In this document: positions 46,438 through 55,224 of the stretch, piece by piece | Layout of the letters: each line of letters begins with the position of its first letter | Numbering within the stretch: the stretch's first letter is position 1 | Source of the DNA: Candidatus Symbiothrix dinenymphae | GTDB taxonomy: Bacteria; Bacteroidota; Bacteroidia; Bacteroidales; Azobacteroidaceae | Assembly: GCA_001417715.1 (NCBI GenBank) | Contig: BBRT01000041.1 | Span: forward strand, 1 to 64,000 | DNA length: 64,000 nucleotides | Reading direction: 5' to 3' | Program-made: the position numbers and the translations under genes | Notes under the pieces: generated by a model | What the model was told of the DNA's origin: nothing | The model's database searches: none | The model's input: the letters and a program-made list of their open reading frames with translations, nothing else

Positions 46438-49335
46438 TTAATGCGCCACCAGCCAATTATCCCCAACCCCACATTCGGCAATGAGCGGCACTTTCAACTC
46501 AACAGCGTGCTCCATTTCATCAACCACAATCTTCTTAACAATGTCCAATTCATCAGCTAAGACATTGAAATTCAACTCATCGTGCACCTGCATAATCATT
46601 TGCGAGCGGATGTTTTCTTCCTTGAAACGCTTGTGGATGCGCACCATTGCCACCTTGATGATGTCCGCCGCAGAGCCTTGGATGGGGGCGTTGATGGCGA
46701 AGCGTTCGGCATAGCCGCGCACCACCGAATTGGCGGAATGGATGTCGGGGAGGTTGCTTTTGCGGTGCAGGAGCGTTTCCACATAGCCTTTTTCGCGCGC
46801 CATCGCGATGCTTTTGTCCATATATTCCTTGACGCCTGGGAAGGTTGCGAAGTAGCCGTCAATCAATTCTTTAGCTTCCGTGCGCGGGATGTTTAGTTGG
46901 GTGCTTAGCCCGAATGCGGAGATGCCGTATATGATGCCGAAATTCGCCGTCTTGGCTTTGCGGCGCATCTCCTTACTCACCTCATTGATAGGCACTTTGT
47001 AGATTTTTGCTGCCGTTGCCGCGTGGATGTCCTGACCGTCGCGAAATGCCTCCAGCATATTGGCATCCTCGCTCAGGTGTGCCATAATGCGCAACTCAAT
47101 TTGCGAATAGTCGGCGGAGAGGAACACGCAGCCGTCGTCGGGGATAAATGCCCGCCGGATTTCACGCCCTTCGGCATCGCGCACGGGGATATTTTGCATA
47201 TTCGGGTTGTTGGAACTGAGCCGCCCCGTGGAGGTGGTCGCCTGATTGTAGGTGGTGTGAATTTTGCCGTCCTGCGGGCTAATCAACTGTGGCAGAGCGT
47301 CCACATAAGTAGAAAGCAGTTTTTTGATTTTCCTAAATTCCAAGATTTTGCTCACTGCGGGGTGCTTGTCGGTCAGTTTTTCCAACACCTCCTCGCCGGT
47401 GGAATATTGCCCGCCGCCCTTCGTTTTTTTTGTTTTTTCGACCAATTTCAGTTCGTCGAACAGCACTTCGCCCACCACTTTGGGCGAACTCACATTGAAC
47501 GGATGCCCCACCAGACTGAAAATTTCCTCCTCAATATGCCGCAAATGCTCAGTCAGCAGCACCGACGAATCTTTGAGTGCCAACCCGTCCACACGCACGC
47601 CAACAGCCTCCATATCCGCCAAAACAGGCATCAGAGGCATTTCAATATCATAAAACAGGCTGTCTAACTGCACGTTTTCCAACTGTTTTTCGAGCACGTA
47701 TTTCAATTTCAACGCCACATCCGCATCTTCTGCCGCATAATCGACCAGAGCCTCCACCGGCACCTGCCTCATATTCAACTGATTAGCACCATTTTCGCCA
47801 ATCAATTCCTCAATGTGAATGGTCTGATACTGCAAATACGTTTCCGCCAAATAGTTGAGATTGTGTCGAAATTCGGGATTGATGAGGTAGTGCGCGAGCA
47901 TCGTGTCAAACATCGGTCCATCCATCCTGATGCCATATTTCCGCATCACGTTGAGGTCATATTTCAAATTTTGCCCAATTTTCAAAATGCCCGGATTTTC
48001 CAAAACACCTTTGAAAAAATCCGCCGTCTTTTGAGCCTCCTCCCATTTCGCCGAAGCAGGCACAAAATACGCCTCACCCGCTTGCAAGGCAAACGACATC
48101 CCCACCAATTCGGCAGTCAAAGGGTCGAGCCCGGTCGTTTCCGTATCAAACGCAAAAAACTTCTGCGCCTCAATTTTTGCGATTAAATCGGCGATTTTCG
48201 CCTCATCATCAACCAAAAAATAGGTGTGAGGCACACCGTGAAGGGTAGTAAGGTTGGAGGTGTAGGGTCGTGGCGCACTGCGACTATACCCGGTTTCCCC
48301 ACCTGTCGCCGGGGCATCATCGTAGAGGCGTGGCGTGCCACGACTATATCCGGTTTCCCCACCTGTCGCTGGTTCATCAAAAAGCGAGAGTTGGATGGAA
48401 GGTGAAGGGTAGAGGGTGGAATGTCCCTTTGACCCTTGACCTTTGACCTTTGACCCGCTATCGCCAAACACGCGATTAGACAACTGCCGAAACTCCAAGT
48501 CCTCAAACAATCGCCGCAGTTCCGGCTCGTTTATTTCTTTCCTTAGCAGTTCTTCGGGATTGAAATTGATGGGCACATCCGTCTTTATCGTTGCCAAAAA
48601 TTTGGAAAAAACAATCATCTCCCTGTTTTTTTCAACATTGTCTTTCAGTGCGCCTTTCAGTTGGTCGGTGTGTGCCAGCAGATTTTCGATGGTGCCGAAT
48701 TGCGCGATGAGTTTTTTTGCTGTTACTTCGCCCACGCCCGGGCAGCCCGGAATATTGTCGGACGAGTCGCCCATTAGCCCCAAATAATCAATCATTTGCA
48801 GTGGGTTTGTTAAAGCATATTTTAGCAGCACTTCCGGCACGCCCATAATGTCAAATTCATTGCCAATGTGTTTTGGCTTGTAAATGAAGATGTTAGGCTC
48901 CACCAACTGCGCATAATCCTTGTCGGGAGTCATCATAAATACTTGATACTTGGCCTGAAAATCCGCCGCCGCTTTCTTGGCGAGCGTCCCAATCACATCG
49001 TCCGCCTCAAAGCCGGGAATTTCCAGAATGGGAATGTTGTAGGCACGAATAATGTCCTTGATGATGGGCACCGACTGCCTGATGACTTCCGGCGTTTCCT
49101 CGCGCTGCGCCTTGTAGGCGGCAAAAACCTCGTGGCGAAAGGTCGGTCCCGACGGGTCAAACGCCACCCCGATATGCGTCGGCTTTTCCTTCGTGAGCAC
49201 ATCTTGCAGCGTGTTCACAAACCCCATCACCGCCGACGTGTTAAACCCCTTGGAATTGACACGCGGCATCTTAATCAGCGCATAATAAGCCCGATAAATC
49301 AGCGCATAAGCATCCAGCAAAAATAATTTGTTCAT
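46438..49335 (-). CDS. polA: DNA polymerase I with repeat-derived linker
   Basis: PolA removes primers and fills gaps. The 965 residues hold a 5'-3' exonuclease domain (about 1-290; IPGFEADDVIG), a 3'-5' exonuclease with an intact DTETTGLD motif, and the polymerase with DYSQIELRIMAHLS, KTANFGIIYGIS and QVHDELN. Between the exonuclease domains a linker of about 80 residues is built from repeats: SKVKGQGSK from a GGTCAAA-type repeat and two ATGGETGYSR units from a 60-bp direct repeat (48269-48372). This makes it slightly longer than usual; the catalytic parts are untouched. Confidence 0.96.
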   Translation of the reverse strand: MNKLFLLDAYALIYRAYYALIKMPRVNSKGFNTSAVMGFVNTLQDVLTKEKPTHIGVAFDPSGPTFRHEVFAAYKAQREETPEVIRQSVPIIKDIIRAYNIPILEIPGFEADDVIGTLAKKAAADFQAKYQVFMMTPDKDYAQLVEPNIFIYKPKHIGNEFDIMGVPEVLLKYALTNPLQMIDYLGLMGDSSDNIPGCPGVGEVTAKKLIAQFGTIENLLAHTDQLKGALKDNVEKNREMIVFSKFLATIKTDVPINFNPEELLRKEINEPELRRLFEDLEFRQLSNRVFGDSGSKVKGQGSKGHSTLYPSPSIQLSLFDEPATGGETGYSRGTPRLYDDAPATGGETGYSRSAPRPYTSNLTTLHGVPHTYFLVDDEAKIADLIAKIEAQKFFAFDTETTGLDPLTAELVGMSFALQAGEAYFVPASAKWEEAQKTADFFKGVLENPGILKIGQNLKYDLNVMRKYGIRMDGPMFDTMLAHYLINPEFRHNLNYLAETYLQYQTIHIEELIGENGANQLNMRQVPVEALVDYAAEDADVALKLKYVLEKQLENVQLDSLFYDIEMPLMPVLADMEAVGVRVDGLALKDSSVLLTEHLRHIEEEIFSLVGHPFNVSSPKVVGEVLFDELKLVEKTKKTKGGGQYSTGEEVLEKLTDKHPAVSKILEFRKIKKLLSTYVDALPQLISPQDGKIHTTYNQATTSTGRLSSNNPNMQNIPVRDAEGREIRRAFIPDDGCVFLSADYSQIELRIMAHLSEDANMLEAFRDGQDIHAATAAKIYKVPINEVSKEMRRKAKTANFGIIYGISAFGLSTQLNIPRTEAKELIDGYFATFPGVKEYMDKSIAMAREKGYVETLLHRKSNLPDIHSANSVVRGYAERFAINAPIQGSAADIIKVAMVRIHKRFKEENIRSQMIMQVHDELNFNVLADELDIVKKIVVDEMEHAVELKVPLIAECGVGDNWLVAH
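48269..48455. repeat. Repeats inside the polA linker
   Basis: Two direct copies of a 44-bp unit (48269-48312 and 48329-48372, period 60 bp) share ACTATACCCGGTTTCCCCAC-type sequence, differing at a few positions. A separate GACCTTTGACCTTTGACC tract lies at about 48424-48455. All are in frame and code for the linker. Confidence 0.8.
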
Positions 49336-49357
49336 AAAATTTTACAATTTTTCATCA

Positions 49358-50485
49358 CTAATTTGTACAAAGGTATGATTTTTTTTTGAATATCGGTTGT
49401 TCTTCTGTATTGTCGTTTTGTTGATTGATTACATACACCATTCCTTTTCCTTGCCCAACAGTACTTACAACTTGTTCGGTTTTTAAGTATTGCAAGTCTT
49501 TTTTTAGGGTGTGTTGAGAAATATCAGGAAAAGCAACTACTACATCAGAGATTTTTACGGTCTTTTGTTTTATTATAAATCCTTTTATGAGTTTTTGTCT
49601 TTCGTTCAAATAACCGCCTTTTTGCTTGAAAACATCATATTTTTTGTCTAATTTTTCGGTTAATGATTTCAAACTTTCCAAAAAGAATATCAGCCATTTA
49701 TCTATAATATATTCTTGCTTTATTCGCTTCCGCTGTGCGGTAATTAAGGCATCGTAATACACTTTTTTGTGTGTTTCAATGTGATTTTCAAACGAAATAT
49801 ACTGCATAAATTTGTAACCGAGTTGCAAAAGAAAAAGCGTTGTAAGCAAACGGCTTAACCTGCCGTTTCCGTCTTGAAAAGGGTGTATGCTCAAAAATTC
49901 GTAAATGAAAACAGACAACACTATGAGCGGGTGTATTGTTTTGTCCTGCCACTGACGGTTTGTCCATCTGATTAGTTCAAACATTTCGCCCTCAACAAAT
50001 GCCGGTTCTGTGGTGGAAAAAATCACTTTTTGCTCGCCTGTCGGGTAAGTGGCAACCACTTTGTTAGACAAATGTTTGTAACCGCCACGATGTCGCTCGT
50101 CTTTATTGCTGTGTTTGAGCAAAAGTTGGTGAAGTTGTTTAATGTAACTTTCCGAAAGTTTTATTTCTGAATAATTGTCAAAAATTAGCTCCAAAACATC
50201 GTAGTAACCTATTACTTCCTGTTCGTCTCGTGTTTGGAATTTGGTGATTTTTATGTCTTTGAGCAACTGCTTTACTTCTTCGTCCGTCATTGTAGAACCC
50301 TCAATACGAGTAGAAGACCCGATACTTTCGATTGTGGCAATTTTTCTCAATTCTTTCAGGTAACGATTTTCGCGTTTTTCAACCACATTCCACTTGCCGC
50401 GATATTCGTCAATAGCGGCAATCAGCTGCATTACACGCTGATTCGTAAGAAAATCAAAGTTTAATTTTTGAATATATTTATCCAT
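49358..50485 (-). CDS. Fic-domain protein with C-terminal winged helix
   Basis: About 375 residues from ATG 50485. Fic proteins transfer AMP or another nucleotide moiety to hydroxyl side chains. An N-terminal helix carries the inhibitory motif in SSTRIEGS ([S/T]xxxE[G/N]), and the active loop is HPFQDGNGRLSR, both intact. The C-terminal 90 residues form a winged-helix-like domain (VKISDVVVAFPDISQHTLKKD), which could bind its own promoter. The last residues (KKKSYLCTN) read into promoter-like sequence, so the tail is probably not conserved. Confidence 0.9.
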   Translation of the reverse strand: MDKYIQKLNFDFLTNQRVMQLIAAIDEYRGKWNVVEKRENRYLKELRKIATIESIGSSTRIEGSTMTDEEVKQLLKDIKITKFQTRDEQEVIGYYDVLELIFDNYSEIKLSESYIKQLHQLLLKHSNKDERHRGGYKHLSNKVVATYPTGEQKVIFSTTEPAFVEGEMFELIRWTNRQWQDKTIHPLIVLSVFIYEFLSIHPFQDGNGRLSRLLTTLFLLQLGYKFMQYISFENHIETHKKVYYDALITAQRKRIKQEYIIDKWLIFFLESLKSLTEKLDKKYDVFKQKGGYLNERQKLIKGFIIKQKTVKISDVVVAFPDISQHTLKKDLQYLKTEQVVSTVGQGKGMVYVINQQNDNTEEQPIFKKKSYLCTN

Positions 50486-50486
50486 A

Positions 50487-50560
50487 TTGTATCTATATTT
50501 TATCTGTAATTTCGACTGCAAAGATACAAAATATATTTATATTATACCCATATTGTATCT
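50487..50560 (-). promoter_or_regulatory. fic promoter region with three TTGTATCT half-sites
   Basis: TTGTATCT occurs at 50487-50494 and 50553-50560, and its complement AGATACAA at 50522-50529, with AT-rich dyad extensions. The -7 box TATCTTTG on the minus strand overlaps the middle site. The layout suggests an operator, possibly for the winged helix of the Fic protein itself. The rest of the gene-free stretch up to 50873 shows only AT-rich sequence, an unassigned 40-codon ORF (ATG about 50751), and the TACCTTTG box (50848-50855) of the next gene. Confidence 0.45.
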
Positions 50561-50873
50561 GAAAAAAAATCTGATAGAACTAAGAGTTTTGTCTGCGTTT
50601 TTTTTATGTGCGTTTGGAACTAAGGTTTCCGAAGGGCAAAACAGGATGGGAAATTGCAAAGCCATTGAAAATAAAGGAGCAAAAAAAAATAATTAAAAAA
50701 AAAGTATTTATTTTTTGTCTGTTTAAGGAACGGACGTTAAACATTAGTAAAATGAAAAAGTTATTTAAAAACATCCTATGCGGCACCCGGCGTAAGCCCG
50801 GCAACGGGCGTAGCCCAAGAGGTACTGTTCCTATGGAACTTTTTTCGTACCTTTGCCAAAAAATTGCGATGAT

Positions 50874-51545
50874 ATGCACAACGTGAAAATTAGAAATTAT
50901 CAGGCTGACGACTCGATGAGCCGATTGGTGAACGAAAATCAGGACGCGTTGCTCGTGATGAGCCGTTTTAAAATTGCATTGGGCTTTGGCGATAAAACTA
51001 TTGGCGAGGTGTGTCGCGACAATCATGTGGACACTAACACCTTTTTGGCGGTCATCAATATGTCGGATACGGGGTTTTCGCTGGTGGCTGTGATGGAATA
51101 TCTGCATCGGTCGCACGACTATTTTCTCAATTATCGCCTGCCGGAGATACGCCAAAAATTGGTGCGCGTCCTGAATCCGGGGCAAGATGAGTTGAATAAA
51201 GCAGTGTTGGGCTATTTCGACAAGTTTGAGGCAGCGGTGCGCAAACACATGAATTATGAGAGCAAAAAGGTGTTTCCCTACATTCAGGCGCTGCTGAGCC
51301 ACGAAAAAACGGAAAAATGCCCGCTCATTTTTTGTAAGCAGCACGAACAAATCGAAAGTCGGCTGACGGAGTTTAAAAACATCCTTATCAAGTATTATCC
51401 CGCCCAAAGCACCAATGAAATGAGTAGCGTGTTGTTCGATATTTTCAGTTGCGAACGCGATTTGGAGTCGCACAATGCGGTGGAAGACCAACTCTATCTG
51501 CCTGCTATTCAAGAATTGGAACGCAAAAACGGACAACCGAAATGA
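50874..51545 (+). CDS. Hemerythrin-domain protein
   Basis: A 223-residue protein with a diiron hemerythrin-like four-helix bundle: MEYLHRSHDYFLNYRLPEI, RKHMNYESKKVFPYI, CKQHEQIESRL and ESHNAVEDQLYLPAI supply His/Glu ligands. An N-terminal segment (SRLVNENQDALLVMSRFKIALGF) resembles the ScdA/YtfE-type preceding domain. Such proteins sense or repair oxidative or nitrosative damage. It overlaps the LuxR-type regulator by ATGA, so the pair probably forms a sensor-regulator unit. Confidence 0.82.
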   Translation: MHNVKIRNYQADDSMSRLVNENQDALLVMSRFKIALGFGDKTIGEVCRDNHVDTNTFLAVINMSDTGFSLVAVMEYLHRSHDYFLNYRLPEIRQKLVRVLNPGQDELNKAVLGYFDKFEAAVRKHMNYESKKVFPYIQALLSHEKTEKCPLIFCKQHEQIESRLTEFKNILIKYYPAQSTNEMSSVLFDIFSCERDLESHNAVEDQLYLPAIQELERKNGQPK

Positions 51546-52117
51546 GCCGCCCCATCAAAATTACAATCGTTGAGCCATCGCTCATTCTTCGGAGTGGTGT
51601 CATTGCCGTGTTGCAAAGTCTGAAAGGGCAGTCGGTGGAAGTGTTCGACGTGCGCGACCTTGACCAACTGAAAACTTCACCGAGTTGGCAAAGACCCGAT
51701 TTGCTGATTGTCAATCCCATTTTTTCGTTGCCACAAATCAAAAAAGAAGTTGGTAATCCGGACGTGAAATGCCTTGCTTTGCTCAATAGCCTGCTCGACC
51801 GGACGTTGCTCAAAGCATTTGATGAGGTGATTTCGATTTACGACACGTCCGAGCAAATCCAGGAAAAATTGACGAAACTGCTTAGCAAACCACTCGAAGA
51901 GAAGCATCAGGAATCGCTCTCACAACGCGAAAAAGAAATCATCGCCTGCGTGATTAAAGGCATGACTAACAAGCAGATAGCAGACGAATTGCACCTCTCG
52001 TCGCACACCGTCATCAGCCATCGCAAAAACATAGCCGGCAAACTGCAAATTCACAGCACAGCCGGCTTAACAATTTACGCGATTGTCAATAAATTGGTGG
52101 ATTTGCCGGCTGAATAA
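51542..52117 (+). CDS. LuxR/NarL-type regulator with receiver-like N terminus
   Basis: A 191-residue protein. The C-terminal HTH is typical: SQREKEIIACVIKGMTNKQI, ADELHLSSHTVISHRKNIAGKL. The N-terminal 120 residues have a receiver-like fold (KITIVEPSLILRSGVIAVL), but the strand that should carry the phosphorylated Asp reads DLLIVNPIF, with Asn in that place. The upstream hemerythrin protein may supply the signal instead of a kinase. Start ATG 51542 overlaps the hemerythrin stop. Confidence 0.85.
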   Translation: MSRPIKITIVEPSLILRSGVIAVLQSLKGQSVEVFDVRDLDQLKTSPSWQRPDLLIVNPIFSLPQIKKEVGNPDVKCLALLNSLLDRTLLKAFDEVISIYDTSEQIQEKLTKLLSKPLEEKHQESLSQREKEIIACVIKGMTNKQIADELHLSSHTVISHRKNIAGKLQIHSTAGLTIYAIVNKLVDLPAE

Positions 52118-52166
52118 AAAAAACCGAAAATTTGATTACCTTTGCAGCACTATTTTTATTTTGATT

Positions 52167-52874
52167 ATGAAATACAAGCGTATCTTATTGAAACTCAGCG
52201 GAGAGTCGCTGATGGGAGCGAAGCAATACGGCATCGATGAAAATCGGCTGGCAGATTATGCCAAGCAAATCAAGGAAATCGCGGCTACCGGCATTCAGGT
52301 GGCTATCGTGATTGGTGGCGGCAATATTTTTCGCGGGTTGAGCGGTGCCGCCAAGGGGTTCGACCGCGTGAAAGGCGACCAGATGGGGATGTTGGCAACG
52401 GTTATCAACAGCCTTGCTTTGAGTTCGGCTTTGGAAAATGAAAACGTTGCAGTTCAAGTGTTTACTGCAACCAATATGGCACCCATCGGGCGATTGTATG
52501 CCAAGCCGGAAGCGGTGGAGGCTCTAAATCAGGGCAAGGTAGCCATCGTTTCGGGCGGCACGGGCAATCCGTTTTTTACGACCGACACCGCGTCGGTACT
52601 GCGTGCGGTGGAGTTGGAGGCAGATGTGATGCTGAAAGGCACGCGCGTGGACGGCATTTACACGGCAGACCCCGAAAAAGACAAGTCGGCAACAAAATTT
52701 GACACCATCACTTACGCTGAAATTTACAAGCGCGGACTGAAAATTATGGATTTAACAGCAACAACACTGGCGCAGGACAATCATTTGCCGATTATAGTGT
52801 TCGATATGGACACGGCAGGGAATTTGAAAAAAGTGCTGGCGGATGAAAAAATCGGCACTTTGGTGCATAATTAG
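52167..52874 (+). CDS. pyrH: UMP kinase
   Basis: A 235-residue hexameric UMP kinase (UMP + ATP to UDP). Features: YKRILLKLSGESLMG, IGGGNIFRG, GDQMGMLATVINSLAL, SGGTGNPFFTTDTA, and TRVDGIYTADPEKD. A TACCTTTG box lies about 25 bp before ATG 52167. Normal length, apparently monocistronic. Confidence 0.96.
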   Translation: MKYKRILLKLSGESLMGAKQYGIDENRLADYAKQIKEIAATGIQVAIVIGGGNIFRGLSGAAKGFDRVKGDQMGMLATVINSLALSSALENENVAVQVFTATNMAPIGRLYAKPEAVEALNQGKVAIVSGGTGNPFFTTDTASVLRAVELEADVMLKGTRVDGIYTADPEKDKSATKFDTITYAEIYKRGLKIMDLTATTLAQDNHLPIIVFDMDTAGNLKKVLADEKIGTLVHN

Positions 52875-52905
52875 GTCAGGTAATTTCAGGGCAACCACAT
52901 AGACA

Positions 52906-53008
52906 TTATTGCAATTCAACGGCAATGCCCACATCTTCAAAAGCTTTTGCTTGTTTTTTGTCGTAAGTGATAGCAAAAGCGAACCAACGCGGATGTATCC
53001 AGATACAT
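52906..53008 (-). pseudogene. VapC-type PIN toxin relic with a large internal deletion
   Basis: ATG 53008 begins MYLDTSALVR, a PIN-domain N terminus with the first catalytic Asp. It then jumps out of frame to a typical VapC C terminus (AITYDKKQAKAFEDVGIAV) ending at TAA 52906. About 100 codons with the other acidic residues are missing. It follows the antitoxin-like gene by 2 bp. Confidence 0.65.
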
Positions 53009-53010
53009 TT

Positions 53011-53232
53011 TCACAACCTGTCCTCCCGTAATTCTTCCAACACTTCAAGAGCCGGTCGTGAAACCTTATAGAGCGGCAAATCTGAAAAACGACGGCGAGA
53101 ACGCTTGGGCGCGATAGAAATTATAACATCTTGCCCCAAAAATTGCACAGGAATATCTATTATGCCGGCCAAAACATCAGCGCGAACAGTTTGTTCAATC
53201 ACTGCACCTCGTTCCATTACTGCTGTTCTCAT
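53011..53232 (-). CDS. Antitoxin-like protein of a decayed VapBC pair
   Basis: A 73-residue protein with an N-terminal segment VIEQTVRADVLAGIIDIPVQ and a central strand QDVIISIAPK, followed by a basic and acidic tail. Proteins of this type precede VapC/PIN toxins, and a PIN relic follows directly. As the toxin is deleted, this would be an orphan antitoxin. Confidence 0.65.
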   Translation of the reverse strand: MRTAVMERGAVIEQTVRADVLAGIIDIPVQFLGQDVIISIAPKRSRRRFSDLPLYKVSRPALEVLEELREDRL

Positions 53233-53381
53233 AACTTTTCACTAAAATTAATTGTTTATTTCGCCACAAAGTTACGCCTTTTTATCTTTATAAGCAAATG
53301 TACTTCACGCCAAAAATAAAATTCCCCCGCGGGTGCACGACAAATTTCCCTTTTTTACTCAGAGTCAATTCGCATTAAAAA

Positions 53382-53568
53382 ATTACGGAGACCAACTACC
53401 CCGGATGGGGTAGCAGGCGGGAGCAACATTGTAGAATATCGCTAAATTTTGTTGCTCTGAAAACATAGAAAGGGCAACCGCACCAAAATTCAGCAATATC
53501 TGCAATTTTGCCTCCGTCTGCTACCCCATACGGGGTAGTTGGGCACCGTAAATTTGATGCGGTTGCCC
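53382..53568. repeat. Nested palindromic element, ACCCCGTATGGGGT type
   Basis: Arms of about 43 bp at 53382-53424 and 53510-53552 are imperfect inverted copies (share CCAACTACCCC and GGGGTAGCAG). A second pair, GGGCAACCGCA and TGCGGTTGCCC (ending near 53568), partly interlocks with them. Related TACCCCGTATGGGGTA sequence occurs at about 42250-42310. The rest of 53233-53625 holds the glyS promoter and no gene. Confidence 0.75.
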
Positions 53569-53573
53569 TAATA

Positions 53574-53604
53574 ACTCATAACTCATAACTTTTTCCTAAC
53601 TTTG
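53574..53604 (+). promoter_or_regulatory. glyS promoter with the ACTCATAACT module
   Basis: ACTCATAACTCATAACT (53574-53590), 6 bp, then TAACTTTG (53597-53604) and GCACCC. It directly abuts the palindromic element ending near 53568. Confidence 0.65.
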
Positions 53605-53625
53605 CACCCAAAATTTAGAATAATT

Positions 53626-55221
53626 ATGGCACAGCAGGAAGAAGTTTTCAAAAAATTGGTTTCCCATTGCAAGGAATATGGGTTTGTTTTTCCGTCTTCG
53701 GAGATTTATGACGGGCTGGGAGCCGTGTATGACTATGGTCAGAACGGCGTGGAGTTGAAAAATAACATCAAACGGTATTGGTGGGACAGTATGACGCTCC
53801 TCAACGACAATGTGGTGGGCATCGACTCCGCCATTTTTATGCACCCGACCATTTGGAAGGCTTCGGGGCATGTGGATGCGTTCAACGACCCGTTGATTGA
53901 CAATAAAGACTCGAAAAAACGCTATCGCGCCGATGTGTTGATTGAAGAACAGTTGGCGAAATACGACGACAAAATCGACAAGGAGGTCGAAAAAGCCGCG
54001 AAAAAGTTCGGCGATGCGTTTGATGAAGCGAAATTTCGCGAAACGAATCCGCGCGTGCTCGAAAATGAGGCGAAAAAGACGGAACTGCACACCCGTTTTG
54101 CCAAAGCGTTGAACGACAACAACCTCGACGAACTGCGCCAAATCATTGTGGATTACGAGATTGTGTGCCCCATTTCCGGCACGCGCAACTGGACGGAGGT
54201 GCGGCAGTTCAACCTGATGTTCGCCACCGAAATGGGTTCGACAGCCGATGGCGCACTGAAAATCTACCTGCGTCCGGAGACCGCACAGGGCATATTTGTG
54301 AATTTCCTCAACGTCCAAAAAAGCGGGCGGATGAAAATCCCGTTCGGCATCGCCCAAATCGGAAAAGCCTTCCGCAACGAGATTGTGGCGCGCCAATTCA
54401 TCTTCCGAATGCGCGAATTTGAGCAGATGGAGATGCAATTTTTCGTGCGACCGGGCGAAGAACTCGAATGGTTTGAAAAATGGAAGCAAACGCGCATCCA
54501 ATGGCACAAGGCTCTGGGCTTGGGCGACAAAAAATACCGCTTTCACGACCACGACAAACTCGCGCACTATGCCAACGCCGCCACCGACATCGAGTTTGAG
54601 ATGCCGTTCGGCTTCAAGGAGGTGGAAGGCATCCACTCGCGCACCGATTTTGACCTTGGCAGCCACGAGAAATATTCCGGCAAAAAGATGCAGTATTTCG
54701 ACCCCGAACTCAACAAATCATACACGCCATACGTGATTGAAACGTCGATTGGCGTGGACAGAATGTTCCTGAGCGTGCTGGCTGCCTCCTACCACGAGGA
54801 GGCATTGGAAGGCGGCGACACCCGCGTGGTGCTGCAACTGCCGCCCGCGCTGGCTCCCGTCAAACTGGGTATTTTGCCGTTAGTGAAAAAGGACGGCTTG
54901 CCCGAAAAGGCGTTAGAGATAATGAACAACCTGAAATTTGAATTTCAATGCCAATACGACGAAAAAGACTCGATTGGCAAGCGTTATCGCCGTCAGGACG
55001 CGATTGGGACGCCCTTTTGCATCACCATCGACCACGACACGCTCGTGGACAATCAGGTTACGATTCGCCACCGCGACACGATGCAGCAGGAGCGCGTGCC
55101 AATTGCCGATGTGGAGGCGATTATTCGCGAAAAAGTGAGTTTGAAAGCGTTGCTAAAGAAAAATCCCTCCCTAAACAACCGTTGCAGGTGTTTTAGGGAG
55201 GGATTACTAATGCAGAAGTGA
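53626..55221 (+). CDS. glyS: Glycyl-tRNA synthetase, single-chain (alpha2) type
   Basis: A 531-residue class II synthetase that charges tRNA-Gly. Motifs: YDYGQNGVELKNNIKRYWW, GTRNWTEVRQFNLMF, RPETAQGIFVNF, FRNEIVARQFIFRMREFEQM (motif 2) and the anticodon-binding domain (KLGILPLVKKDGLPEKA). The conserved C terminus seems to end at VSLKALLKK. A 14-bp hairpin (55162-55205) is then read as about 21 extra residues before the stop. Confidence 0.95.
   Translation: MAQQEEVFKKLVSHCKEYGFVFPSSEIYDGLGAVYDYGQNGVELKNNIKRYWWDSMTLLNDNVVGIDSAIFMHPTIWKASGHVDAFNDPLIDNKDSKKRYRADVLIEEQLAKYDDKIDKEVEKAAKKFGDAFDEAKFRETNPRVLENEAKKTELHTRFAKALNDNNLDELRQIIVDYEIVCPISGTRNWTEVRQFNLMFATEMGSTADGALKIYLRPETAQGIFVNFLNVQKSGRMKIPFGIAQIGKAFRNEIVARQFIFRMREFEQMEMQFFVRPGEELEWFEKWKQTRIQWHKALGLGDKKYRFHDHDKLAHYANAATDIEFEMPFGFKEVEGIHSRTDFDLGSHEKYSGKKMQYFDPELNKSYTPYVIETSIGVDRMFLSVLAASYHEEALEGGDTRVVLQLPPALAPVKLGILPLVKKDGLPEKALEIMNNLKFEFQCQYDEKDSIGKRYRRQDAIGTPFCITIDHDTLVDNQVTIRHRDTMQQERVPIADVEAIIREKVSLKALLKKNPSLNNRCRCFREGLLMQK
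55162..55205 (+). terminator. Hairpin overlapping the glyS 3' end
   Basis: The perfect 14-bp arms AATCCCTCCCTAAA (55162-55175) and TTTAGGGAGGGATT (55192-55205) flank a 16-bp loop. It lies inside the last codons of glyS and just before the convergent rpsA stop (55225), so it could terminate both genes. No long T-run follows. Confidence 0.5.
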
Positions 55222-55224
55222 ATT

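Noticed and set aside
53382-53568. Integron attC site
   Set aside because: The arms are palindromic, but no integrase or cassette structure is present and the typical RYYYAAC/GTTRRRY core sites were not seen.
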